From Chitinophagales bacterium (lineage in GTDB: Bacteria > Bacteroidota > Bacteroidia > Chitinophagales > Chitinophagaceae): 34,408 bases of DNA. The notes under the pieces are model-generated. The model saw nothing but the letters and a program-made list of their open reading frames with translations, ran no database searches and was not told the DNA's origin. A program made the position numbers and the translations under genes. Positions 25,935 to 33,465 of this stretch are shown here, in pieces; position 1 is the first letter of the stretch, and each line of letters starts with the position of its first letter. The DNA lies in assembly GCA_015655015.1 (NCBI GenBank), contig JAATFV010000088.1, forward strand, positions 1 to 34,408, in the 5' to 3' direction.

Positions 25935-27293
25935 CTAAATTTTTGAAAATGCCTGTATATACTGCAGGATTCCCTGCGCGTCGGTTACTTTCAGAAAATA
26001 ATTCCCGCTTCTCAGGGATGAAATGCTCAATGACTGCCGGTTGGCTCCTACGGCTATTTGCTGTTGGTTGGTCATCATTAGTATGCCTGACAGGTTGAAT
26101 ACCTGTATGGTCATGAGACCTGTTTTTTCGCTGGTGATCGTATAATTTATCGTGGAGATGGCGGGGTTAGGATATAGCTGCATTTTACCGGTGGTGGTAA
26201 CCGCTTCATCCCCGAGGAGGATAACTTTGGAATAGGTAACATTACCATCGGTGTCCAGGCGGCGTAACCGGTAATAGTTCTTTCCGTTAAGGGGCGCCTC
26301 GTCCCTGAACTGGTAAGTGAAGGCGGTATTCGCATTTATGGAGATCTTCATCCCGATCGAATCAAAATCGCTGCCTGTCGCCGACCTTTCAATAATGAAA
26401 TACCGGCCATCCGTCTCCTCTTCCGTAGTCCATGTCAGCAGGCTGGTGTTGTCTTTTAATTCACCGGTAAAGTTTACTAATTGTACTGCCAGGATGGCCG
26501 AAATGGTCACCGGCAGTGAATACGTGGCCATTGTACAAACACCATTGGAGAGGGCTACACTGACCATTTTGGCTCCCATGCTGGGCCATGAAATACCGGT
26601 GGGGGCGGCACTGGAGGACGAAGTGATGTTCGCGTCTCCCGAGAAACTCCAGCTATAGGAGGTGCCGGCGGGACTGCCTGTCAGAGAATAGTTGTTGGGA
26701 TAAGAGACCACCGATGTGGAGGAGCCATTGATAGAGATCGGGTTCGTGGCGACAGGAGCCAGCTCGATGTCGCTGATAACTACGCCATAGGTAGTGTTGT
26801 TATTAGTGGAGACAAACTGGATGTTCAGTTTCTTATCTGTAGAGGAAGAAGGAATGGTGATGGTAAAAGACTTTGCCTGCAGATTCCAGGTAGTGTTGGA
26901 ATAGCGCTCTGTGTTATTCACATAGCTGGTATTCGTGTTGGCTCCGGTGACTTTCACCTGGACACCGGGTCTGGCGGGTGTTACGCTCTGGGGTCTTCTG
27001 CCAGCGCTGTAGCTGAAAGTGTAACTGAGGCCGGGCAGAATGCATACCTGTTGATTTAAGGTACGTTCGACGTCTATTTCCGTAACATAGATGCTGCCGG
27101 AGGGACCACCGTAAGTAGTTTCGGGGTTGGTCTCGATGCTGCTTCCGGAGTTCGGGGTCCAGCCGGTATAAGATCCGCCGGAGAAATTTGAATTGCTGAC
27201 GAGGTTCTGTGCGCAGGCAATGGTGGGACACACCAGGATAGCCAGCACGGCAACCATGAGGTATTTAGTTTGTTTAGGGTTGAGCTTTTTCAT
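25935..27293 (-). CDS. Secreted adhesin-like protein with type IX sorting domain
   Basis: A 452-residue protein. The signal peptide (YLMVAVLAILVCPTIACAQ) is followed by a CBM/galactose-binding-like domain (NLVSNSNFSGGSYTGW ... VVISDIELAP). Next come a PKD/Ig-like segment and an FnIII-like module (VQLVNFTGELKDNTSLLTW ... YYRLRRLDTDGNVTYS). The C-terminal T9SS type A domain starts at MQLYPNPAISTINYTI and ends SLRSGNYFLKVTDAQG. No catalytic residues are recognised, so binding or adhesion is likely. Two exact 10-bp direct repeats lie just upstream of the start. Confidence 0.9.
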   Translation of the reverse strand: MKKLNPKQTKYLMVAVLAILVCPTIACAQNLVSNSNFSGGSYTGWTPNSGSSIETNPETTYGGPSGSIYVTEIDVERTLNQQVCILPGLSYTFSYSAGRRPQSVTPARPGVQVKVTGANTNTSYVNNTERYSNTTWNLQAKSFTITIPSSSTDKKLNIQFVSTNNNTTYGVVISDIELAPVATNPISINGSSTSVVSYPNNYSLTGSPAGTSYSWSFSGDANITSSSSAAPTGISWPSMGAKMVSVALSNGVCTMATYSLPVTISAILAVQLVNFTGELKDNTSLLTWTTEEETDGRYFIIERSATGSDFDSIGMKISINANTAFTYQFRDEAPLNGKNYYRLRRLDTDGNVTYSKVILLGDEAVTTTGKMQLYPNPAISTINYTITSEKTGLMTIQVFNLSGILMMTNQQQIAVGANRQSLSISSLRSGNYFLKVTDAQGILQYIQAFSKI

Positions 27294-27608
27294 TGATACG
27301 AGATAACCAAATAGAGCGTAAAGTTAAACCAAGATTTAATTAGTTGATAACCAAAGAGGAATATAATTTTACCCGAAAGGATGTTCCGGAAACGGGAGTG
27401 TTTCTCTTATTGGTACTTTTAAATCAGGTTTAAAGTCCGCCGGCCCGTCAAGAACGGACTCTTATCCCGGATATTGCTGTGAGGGCTAGCTTTATGTCGG
27501 TTGTACATATAAAAAGCTGCCGCGATCTTCAGGAGGGCTTTCATCTTTTCGCTGACTTCCGCCAGCGGGTGTTGAGCATGATCTTAAGCTATATATACCA
27601 GGTGGTTG
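27294..27608. other. Upstream region of the T9SS cargo gene and downstream end of the HATPase relic
   Basis: GATAACCAAA occurs exactly at 27302-27311 and 27346-27355, 44 bp apart, upstream of the T9SS cargo start (reading TTTGGTTATC toward the gene). From 27485 to 27577, minus strand, an out-of-frame stretch reads AQHPLAEVSEKMKALLKIAA, resembling the C-terminal continuation expected for the HATPase-like gene that stops at 27609. No intact gene is seen. Confidence 0.4.
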
Positions 27609-27953
27609 TCAGGCATGAGATCCGCTTATTTCCATGGTATGATAAATATAGGTATCCTGGTCCTTTACGCGGATCACGGTATGATCGTCTGTAAGAATCG
27701 CTTCGATATGGATGCAGCTATTCTCCGTGGTGCTGACCGCGGTGTTCACCAGGTTCGATAAGACGTATGCCAGGGTGTTTTCGTCAGCATTGACCAACAG
27801 CTCCCCGGGTATGTCGTTTAATAGTATGTTGTTGCGTTTGACGGCCGATGGCTGAAGGCTTGCGATCAGGCGGCTGACGATCTGGTGTATGGATATTTTT
27901 GTATCGCTTAAAGACGCATTGACTGGATGGTGGGTAGATGGACGGGGTTTCAT
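27609..27953 (-). pseudogene. Truncated histidine-kinase-ATPase-like small protein
   Basis: A 114-residue frame resembling a helix plus the first half of a HATPase_c domain: ILLNDIPGELLVNADENTLAYVLSNLVNTAVSTTENSCIHIEA then VIRVKDQDT. The N-box asparagine that binds Mg-ATP is not in the usual place (NLVNTAV), and the G1/G2 boxes are missing because the frame stops. Related Bacteroidota proteins continue with a LAEKxGG-like helix. A similar LAE..EK stretch lies downstream in another frame, so a frameshift or nonsense event is likely. It could also be a short intact non-catalytic protein. Copy A of the 178-nt repeat ends about 95 nt upstream. Confidence 0.5.
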
Positions 27954-28046
27954 AAAATCAAATTTTTAAAAGATGAGATGGCAAACTCCGGTTCCGGGGG
28001 ATATGGATCAACAGCGATTTTAAGGGTAGGGCAGCAGGACTGGTAT

Positions 28047-28225
28047 AAAGAAAAAAGGAGCAGTATAGAAATACACTCCCGTTTTTAATCCAATATCCTA
28101 TGAAAAACCGAATAGGGTAATTCAATAGGCGGGCCAGAAATACAACATGCTGATTATGACTATTTTGTGTAGTTTGCCAAGATGGCTATATTCCAAAAAT
28201 GGGAGTGTAAATTTCAAAAAGGGAA
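28047..28225. repeat. Structured 178-nt repeat element, copy A
   Basis: This copy begins with an A-run then GGAG at 28057. It contains the hairpin GGAG..GTAT-AGAA-ATAC.CTCC (28057-28079), the arm CTCCCGTTTTT (28076-28086), and the hairpin TATCCTAT/ATAGGGTA (28094-28119). A variable middle follows, then the partner arm AAAAATGGGAG (28195-28205), which extends to a GAAAT/ATTTC pairing. It ends in a diverged second arm TTTCAAAAAGGGAA. Both substitutions relative to copies B and C turn Watson-Crick pairs into G-U pairs on the + strand. Confidence 0.8.
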
Positions 28226-28405
28226 TGGGTGCTGTATGAGGGTTACCATGTAGAACTAAGGGTTTATAACCACTTATCGTAGGGTTATTAAGAACATTGG
28301 GGGAATTCAGGTGCAAATGGTAGGAATCTGTTTAGGAAGGGCGCATCTTTGTATCAGCAAAACAGCGCATCAAGATCCGAAATCCTGCGAAAACTAAAAA
28401 TAAGT

Positions 28406-28520
28406 ATCCAAACCTGGTGAAAGCTTAAGCTAAATCTGAAATCCACAGAACCGCGATCCAAACCCGTGAAATTTACCAGGTATCTCTATCCTGAAACTGT
28501 AGATGATCCAAATCCATGAA
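28406..28520. repeat. ATCCAAA motifs phased at 50 nt
   Basis: ATCCAAACCTGGTGAAA at 28406, ATCCAAACCCGTGAAAT at 28456 and ATCCAAATCCATGAAGC at 28506 share ATCCAAA-x-C-C-x-x-TGAA and are spaced exactly 50 nt. Interspersed weaker ATCC motifs lie at 28375, 28382, 28441, 28487, 28528 and 28543. The block lies between repeat copies A and B and upstream of a strong + strand terminator. It contains no open frame. Confidence 0.65.
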
Positions 28521-28586
28521 GCCCTGGAATCCAATATTCAAATATCCGAAAAACCACAGGATAGGTTAAGTTTTAAAGTTAATATT

Positions 28587-28613
28587 CCCGCAAAGGTTCT
28601 TGCGGGTTTTTTT
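28587..28613 (+). terminator. Strong intrinsic terminator of an unassigned + strand transcript
   Basis: CCCGCAA (28587-28593), a 6-nt loop AGGTTC, and TTGCGGG (28600-28606) form a perfect 7-bp GC-rich stem followed by seven T. No + strand gene precedes it within several kilobases, so it implies a non-coding transcript from the phased-repeat block. Confidence 0.85.
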
Positions 28614-28643
28614 ATGCGTAGATCATTGGGATTGGGCAGATGC

Positions 28644-28822
28644 AAAAAAAAAGGAGCAGTATAGAAATACACTCCCGTTTTTAAATCCAATATCCTATGA
28701 AAAACCGAATAGGATAATTCAATAGGCGGGCCAGAAATTAATAGGTTGTTTATCAGGAGATTAATGAAAATAGAGATTGGATTGCCTTCCAAAAACGGGA
28801 GGAGAAATTCCAAAGGGGGAAT
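28644..28822. repeat. Structured 178-nt repeat element, copy B
   Basis: Nine A (28644-28652) are followed by the GGAG/CTCC hairpin (28653-28675), the arm CTCCCGTTTTT (28672-28682), the hairpin TATCCTAT/ATAGGATA (28691-28716) and GGCGGGCCAGAAATTA. The variable middle ends in CCTTCCAAAAACGGGAG, with the partner arm at 28791-28801. It closes with TTCCAAAGGGGGAAT. It has the same orientation as copies A and C and lies about 80 nt past the terminator of the AraC gene at 28945. Confidence 0.85.
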
Positions 28823-28874
28823 TGGGGGTTTTAAGACATATCCTTTTACTTCGGATAGACATTTTACAATCAGT

Positions 28875-28890
28875 TGGATAACTTTATCCA
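28875..28890. repeat. Short perfect palindrome
   Basis: TGGATAA (28875-28881), CT, TTATCCA (28884-28890). This near-continuous palindrome lies between repeat copy B and the AraC terminator. Function unknown; it could be a binding site. Confidence 0.35.
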
Positions 28891-28904
28891 TTTGATTTTC
28901 ATAA

Positions 28905-28931
28905 AATCCTGACGTAGTGGTCGCCAGGATT
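28905..28931 (-). terminator. Terminator of the AT-rich AraC gene
   Basis: AATCCTG (28905-28911) pairs with CAGGATT (28925-28931), with an extra CG/CG inside one mismatch. On the minus strand the stem is followed by TTTATG. It lies 14 nt after the AraC stop. Confidence 0.55.
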
Positions 28932-28944
28932 ATACTGCTGTTGT

Positions 28945-29862
28945 TTAATTAAAGGAACCCCGAAATTCCAATGGCGAAAGATTTGTCTTTGTCTTAAATA
29001 CCTTGCTGAATGACTGCGGATGTTTAAAGCCAAGTTCGTAAGCGATTTCGGAAACGGATAAATCGGTAGTTGAAAGTTTTTCTTTAGCTTTTTCTATGAG
29101 TTTGTTGTGAATGTGCTGTTGTGTGGTTTGTCCAGTCAAAACTTTTAGCAAACTTCCTAAATAATTAGGCGAAACGTTCAGCAAAGCTGCAATATATTGA
29201 GCCGTAGGCAAACCTTTGTTTGTCAAATCATCACTATTGAAATATTTGTCGAGGATGGTTTCCAGCCGTTCCAAGATCTGATGATTGTTTTTCTTTCGGG
29301 TAATGAATTGCCGTTGATAAAAACGCTCGCAATAATTGAGTAATAATTCTATCTGTGAAACGATAATGCTTTGGCTGAAATTATCAATATTGGAATGATA
29401 TTCCCGTTGAATATTCCGTATCAAATCCGTAAGAATATCTTCTTCTTTTTCTGATACAAACAACGCTTCGCTCACGGCATAACCAAAAAAATCATACTTT
29501 TTGATGTTTTTTGCCAATGATGTATTCCATATAAAATCAGGGTGAATTAATAAAATCCAACCCGAAGGTTTTATTTCTGGTTTTTCAACGGCAATATGCA
29601 CTAATTGTCCCGGAGCAACGAATGCAATAACGCCTTCATCAAAATCGTATTGCTGTTGTCCGTAACGAAATTTTCCCTGAATATCACGCTTCAAGCCAAT
29701 GGAATAAAATTGCTGCACCCAACTGATTTCATTTTCATCGGTCTGATATTCTACCAAACCATAATCCACCAAACTTACCAAAGGATGCTCGGGTTTGGGC
29801 AGGCTGCACATTTTGTGAAATTCGGAAATAGTGTTGCAAGTATGTATTTTCTTGTTGTTCAT
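28945..29862 (-). CDS. AraC family transcriptional regulator (AT-rich pair)
   Basis: A 305-residue protein. The N-terminal cupin-like region includes YDFDEGVIAFVAPGQLVHI and SGWILLIHPDFIW. The C-terminal AraC domain includes AQYIAALLNVSPNYLGSLLK and VSEIAYELGFKHPQSFSKVFKTKTNLSPLEFR. Its base composition and codon use are clearly more AT-rich than those of the flanking MFS, RibD or UvrA genes and resemble Flavobacteriia, which suggests transfer together with the SDR gene upstream. It lies 75 nt downstream of that gene, separated by a strong hairpin. Confidence 0.93.
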   Translation of the reverse strand: MNNKKIHTCNTISEFHKMCSLPKPEHPLVSLVDYGLVEYQTDENEISWVQQFYSIGLKRDIQGKFRYGQQQYDFDEGVIAFVAPGQLVHIAVEKPEIKPSGWILLIHPDFIWNTSLAKNIKKYDFFGYAVSEALFVSEKEEDILTDLIRNIQREYHSNIDNFSQSIIVSQIELLLNYCERFYQRQFITRKKNNHQILERLETILDKYFNSDDLTNKGLPTAQYIAALLNVSPNYLGSLLKVLTGQTTQQHIHNKLIEKAKEKLSTTDLSVSEIAYELGFKHPQSFSKVFKTKTNLSPLEFRGSFN

Positions 29863-29882
29863 TTTTTTCGTTGTTTAATTTT

Positions 29883-29931
29883 ACAAAAAAGAGATAGAGC
29901 GTTGTGTGTTCTAATTCTATCTCTTTTTTGT
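29883..29931. terminator. 16-bp perfect stem terminator between SDR and AraC genes
   Basis: ACAAAAAAGAGATAGA (29883-29898) and TCTATCTCTTTTTTGT (29916-29931) are perfect complements around a 17-nt loop. With a T-tract in either direction it can end transcription from both strands. It begins 7 nt after the SDR stop, so most SDR transcripts should end there and the AraC gene would depend on read-through or on a promoter inside the hairpin. Confidence 0.8.
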
Positions 29932-29937
29932 GATAAA

Positions 29938-30774
29938 TTAGAAATCGGTTGATTTGCTTAACGCTTCATTACCAGCCAAATCGCTTTCCACGGCTTCAAT
30001 TTTATCGTGAGCCAATTTGAAAGAATCACTTCCCATAAAGAAATGCAATGGCGGATTTTCCATTTCGGCTAACTGAATAAAAGCCCAAGCTGCTTTTTCC
30101 GGGTCGCCTTGTTGGTTTCCGTTTTGTTCGTTTTCGTGCCAACTTTGCACATTTCCGGCTGCAGTATAGGCTTTAATTTTATTTACAGGAAGACGAAGCG
30201 AACCTTTGTCTAAGAAATTAGTTCGGAAATAACCGGGATAAACTACCGTTGCCGAAACGCCAAATTCTTTCACATCTGCTGACAATGCCTCGGTGAAACC
30301 TGCAACGGCAAATTTGGTAGCACAATAGATCCCTACACCCGGAAACGCACCCGAAAATCCTGCAATAGAAGCAATGTTGATAATGTATCCTGATTTTTTT
30401 TCTCTCAAATGTGGCATTACGCTTCTGATGACATTCAGCGAACCAAATACATTAACATCGAAGTTTTGACGGGTTTCTTCATCGGTCAGTTCTTCGATGG
30501 TTCCCAATTGTCCGTAACCTGCGTTGTTTACCACAACGTCAAGTTTTCCAAATGTTGCCAATGTTTTTGCGATGGCATTTGTAACGCTGTTTTCGTTAGT
30601 AATCTCCACTTCGAGCGGAAGAAAATTTTCAGATATTCCGACTTCTTTTTCCAAACTTTCAACAGTTCTGGAAGTGGCGGCTACAAAGTAGCCTTCGCTC
30701 AACAATCTTTTCACAAGAGTTAATCCTAAACCCTTTGATGCTCCGGTTATAAACCATACTTTTTTTGTGTCCAT
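29938..30774 (-). CDS. Short-chain dehydrogenase/reductase (SDR)
   Basis: A 278-residue classical SDR: the Rossmann motif TGASKGLGLTL (near residue 12), NNAGYG, a Ser in IINIASIAGFSGAF, and the catalytic YCATK. It uses NAD(P)H to interconvert a hydroxyl and a carbonyl; the substrate is unknown. It is AT-rich like the adjacent AraC gene, and SDR plus AraC pairs of this kind are common in Flavobacteriia, where the regulator is thought to control the SDR. Upstream (30841-30890) is a short GTTGT/ACAAC inverted pair that might be an operator. Confidence 0.93.
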   Translation of the reverse strand: MDTKKVWFITGASKGLGLTLVKRLLSEGYFVAATSRTVESLEKEVGISENFLPLEVEITNENSVTNAIAKTLATFGKLDVVVNNAGYGQLGTIEELTDEETRQNFDVNVFGSLNVIRSVMPHLREKKSGYIINIASIAGFSGAFPGVGIYCATKFAVAGFTEALSADVKEFGVSATVVYPGYFRTNFLDKGSLRLPVNKIKAYTAAGNVQSWHENEQNGNQQGDPEKAAWAFIQLAEMENPPLHFFMGSDSFKLAHDKIEAVESDLAGNEALSKSTDF

Positions 30775-30966
30775 TTTCTTACGTTTTAAATTAATGAATT
30801 ATTGACACTGCAAAAGTGGAAAGAATGTATTGCGTGGAATTAGCCCAATCAATGGTTGTTGTATGTGAAACAACGATTATTGTGTATCTATTAGAGCCCG
30901 CTTAAAATTCATAGGGCGAGCAAGCGGCATCTGAGATTGGGCAAAACATCAAATAACCCTCTTCTC

Positions 30967-32145
30967 TCAGGCGACGGCCTTCCGGGAAAACGTGAGCGTT
31001 GTCTGTTGCTGCATTTTTCGTAAGATCCAGGCGAAAGCGATACCGACCAGGGCCATACCGGCTCCGACCAATGAGGGGGAATTATAGCCAAAGCCGGCAG
31101 TTATGGGCAAGCCGCCGAAAAAGGCTCCGAGGGCATTGCCTATATTGAATGCGGCCTGGGTTGCAGCTGCACCGATCAATTCGCCTTCCGCTGCTGTCCG
31201 GATCATCAGCAGCTGTATCGGCGTCGCCAGTGCGATCGACAGGGCCGCGGCCATAAACGTAAGAAAGAGAGACAGGGCCTGGTGAGCAGAAAAGAAAAAG
31301 ATGAGCAGCAGTACCGTAGTCATGGATACCAACAGGATCATGCAGGCTTTTGCGGGCTCCATTTTGTCTGCCAGCTTGCCTCCGGCAATATTACCGACGA
31401 CCATTCCGAAACCCGCCAGGATCATAATATAGGAAACGGTGTTGGCGGAAAAATGAGATACATTGGTCATCAGCGGGGCGATATAGCTGATCCAGGCAAA
31501 CAAGCCGCCGGTACCGATGGAGGTGGTGAGGATGATGAGCCAGGGCTCCCAACGTTGGAATACCCGCAACTCCGATTTGAAATTGCCTGAACGGGCGATA
31601 GGAAGGACGGGCATCCATAATTGAAGGAATATAATGGTGATCACCCCAATCCCGGTGACGATGCCGAAGGTATATCTCCAGGAGTAGTGGTGGCCGACAT
31701 AGGTGCCCAGGGGGACGATCAGCAGATTGGCCAGGGTCAATCCTGCGAACATCATGGAAATGGCCCGGGCTTCCTTTCCCTTGTCGGAAAGCCTGCTGGC
31801 TACTACCGATCCGACACCGAAAAATGCGCCATGGGGTAATCCTGCCAGGAACCGCATAATAAGCAGGGTCGAGTTACCGGGAGCTATAGCCGATAATCCA
31901 TTGAACAGGGTAAAGATAGCCATCAGGGCCAGCAGGATCTTTTTGGGGCCGAAGCTGCCGCTGATTGCCACCAGCAGGGGGGCGCCGATTACTACGCCGG
32001 CGGCGTATGCTGAAATGAGGTGACCGGCAGCAGGAATATCGATCTGAAAATCTTTGGCGATGTCCGGCAAGAGACCCATCATGACAAATTCAGTGGTGCC
32101 GATGCCCAAACCGCCTAACGCAAGAGGAACTAAATATTTCTTCAA
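30967..32145 (-). CDS. MFS exporter, AraJ/PbuE-like
   Basis: A 392-residue protein with about twelve hydrophobic segments. The N-terminus GGLGIGTTEFVMMGLLPDIA and the loop motif GRxxxK-like ASRLSDKGKEARAISM are typical of the DHA1 subfamily of drug, sugar or purine efflux MFS carriers (AraJ, PbuE, YdhP). The substrate cannot be named. It is not AT-rich, in contrast to the SDR/AraC pair next to it, so the composition boundary lies around 30.8-30.96 kb. Confidence 0.93.
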   Translation of the reverse strand: MKKYLVPLALGGLGIGTTEFVMMGLLPDIAKDFQIDIPAAGHLISAYAAGVVIGAPLLVAISGSFGPKKILLALMAIFTLFNGLSAIAPGNSTLLIMRFLAGLPHGAFFGVGSVVASRLSDKGKEARAISMMFAGLTLANLLIVPLGTYVGHHYSWRYTFGIVTGIGVITIIFLQLWMPVLPIARSGNFKSELRVFQRWEPWLIILTTSIGTGGLFAWISYIAPLMTNVSHFSANTVSYIMILAGFGMVVGNIAGGKLADKMEPAKACMILLVSMTTVLLLIFFFSAHQALSLFLTFMAAALSIALATPIQLLMIRTAAEGELIGAAATQAAFNIGNALGAFFGGLPITAGFGYNSPSLVGAGMALVGIAFAWILRKMQQQTTLTFSRKAVA

Positions 32146-32242
32146 TGTGCTTGTCTACATACGGCTTTTTCACAATCTCCTGCTGCAAAGATATTGAAAG
32201 GCTCCCGAAAGGGGAAACCAGGAAAAATCAAGGGCTTTTCGC

Positions 32243-32950
32243 TCAATTCGTCAAATTCTTCTTTTGTAAGCCGGAAACTTTATATTTCATCCAGATCACA
32301 TCATTCTCCAGCTTCTTTACTCCCAGGAGCTTCAATCTGACAGCGGATCCCTTCGGCAATTTCGTGGGGATGTCGAAAAGCGAAGGGGTATCGGCGCTGC
32401 CGTCTGCCACGGGCAGGTACAGCAGGCTCAGCTCGTCGATCAGCCCGGCCTGCAGAAACGACCCGTTCAGATGACCGCCTCCCTCCAACATTATCTTTTT
32501 TATTCCGAACAGACTGGCCAGCTTCTGTAATACCAGCTCAAAGTCAATATCTTTTTTCCCTCCAAAAATGTAGCTGATGCCTTTCTGCTGCAGGTGGGCC
32601 AGGTAGGGGGCGCTTACCTTTTCAGATAAGACGGCAATGATATGGTCACCGTCTATTTCGGATTTGGTCCAGGGCAGCTTGCCGTCTTTGTCGATAGCAA
32701 TGGCAAAGGAACGGGCGCCGGCATTGGCTACATGATCGGTCCTGGGGATATTTCCGGACGTTTTTAATTTTAACCGTTTGTTGCCGGCAAAATCTTTTTG
32801 CATGGTCACCCTTCCGCTCATCCAGGCCGTACCTTTATATTTCTCTCCGATAGGTTCATAGGCTTTCCTGCCTTTTGGGTTGCCCCAGTTTTCCGAGAGG
32901 GTGCGTCCGTCGACCGAACACATCATATGACAGATTACATATGGTCTCAT
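32243..32950 (-). CDS. RibD C-terminal-domain (DHFR-like) reductase
   Basis: About 235 residues beginning MRPYVICHMMCSVDGR, a typical start of stand-alone RibD_C/dihydrofolate-reductase-like proteins. Also visible are MSGRVTMQKDF, IMLEGGGHLNGSFLQAGLIDELSL, and ADTPSLFD near the end. The family reduces pterin- or flavin-precursor-like substrates with NADPH; the actual substrate is unknown because no deaminase domain is present. The frame stays open to an ATG at 33031, which would add 27 residues without family match. The ATG at 32950 is preceded by an A/T-rich stretch usual for this phylum and is preferred. Confidence 0.85.
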   Translation of the reverse strand: MRPYVICHMMCSVDGRTLSENWGNPKGRKAYEPIGEKYKGTAWMSGRVTMQKDFAGNKRLKLKTSGNIPRTDHVANAGARSFAIAIDKDGKLPWTKSEIDGDHIIAVLSEKVSAPYLAHLQQKGISYIFGGKKDIDFELVLQKLASLFGIKKIMLEGGGHLNGSFLQAGLIDELSLLYLPVADGSADTPSLFDIPTKLPKGSAVRLKLLGVKKLENDVIWMKYKVSGLQKKNLTN

Positions 32951-33060
32951 AAATTTTGTTTTAGCGTGATCGGAAATGGGAAGATATGCATTGATCACTT
33001 CAAATAGCTTGCCATGAGGGCTGTCGGCCATCGATCTGAATGAACAACAGCACTAACTTT

Positions 33061-33345
33061 TTATTGAGTTATCCAACTGAAATAATTGTCCTTAGCAATT
33101 CGCTCAAAGGAGGCTTCCGGGTATGCCGTTGAAAATGCAGCCGGAATTTTGACTTTTTTATCAGAAGAGTATTTGAATTCAAATGGGTGGATCTTACCGT
33201 TTCGTAATTCAATTAAATCAACTTCCTGCTGACTATAGGTCCTCCAAAAATAATATTCCACAGCGGATATAAATTGAATTGTATTTTCCTTCCGGTCTAT
33301 TGACTCTATAATTTGGGCTTCAATGGCCCTTTTTATAATAATCAT
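33061..33345 (-). pseudogene. C-terminal remnant of an AAA ATPase with DUF4143
   Basis: A 94-residue frame. FISAVEYYFWRTYSQQEVDLIELRNGKIHPFEFKYSS followed by KVKIPAAFSTAYPEASFERIAKDNYFSWI is the C-terminal DUF4143 domain that normally follows an ATPase of some 300 residues. The P-loop region and most of the protein are missing and not found upstream, so this is a truncated remnant with a fortuitous ATG. It could also be a solo domain. A 10-bp inverted repeat lies just upstream and copy C of the 178-nt element about 120 nt upstream. Confidence 0.7.
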
Positions 33346-33359
33346 ACTAATAGGCCACT

Positions 33360-33394
33360 TATACTGACAAAATTGGTGTAAAAATGTCAGTATA
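33360..33394. promoter_or_regulatory. Operator-like 10-bp inverted repeat
   Basis: TATACTGACA (33360-33369) and TGTCAGTATA (33385-33394) are perfect reverse complements with a 15-nt spacer. They lie 15 nt before the DUF4143 remnant start. It may be the former control region of the intact ATPase gene or a DNA-binding site unrelated to it. Confidence 0.5.
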
Positions 33395-33465
33395 TTGACT
33401 AGATTATAATATTTTGTTATCTATTGACCAAATCGCTGATGAATTGCCGGGCATAGGGTATGGGC

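Noticed and set aside
27390..27401. AAACGGGAGTGT, an exact 12-nt match to an arm of the 178-nt repeat in opposite orientation
   Set aside because: Only 12 nt match and no other part of the element is present, so chance is a reasonable explanation.
27479..27694. 71-codon + strand frame near the HATPase relic
   Set aside because: It overlaps the minus-strand relic and shows no family features.
28122..28316. 64-codon minus frame across repeat copy A
   Set aside because: Same reason: it overlaps the structured repeat and has no conserved counterpart in copies B and C.
28047..28822. Possible CRISPR array or integron attC sites
   Set aside because: Repeats are about 178 nt with unequal spacing and no cas or integrase gene nearby; the spacers are not uniform.
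28538..28891. 117-codon minus frame across repeat copy B
   Set aside because: It runs through the repeat, hairpins and the + strand terminator; similar peptides are not kept in the other copies.
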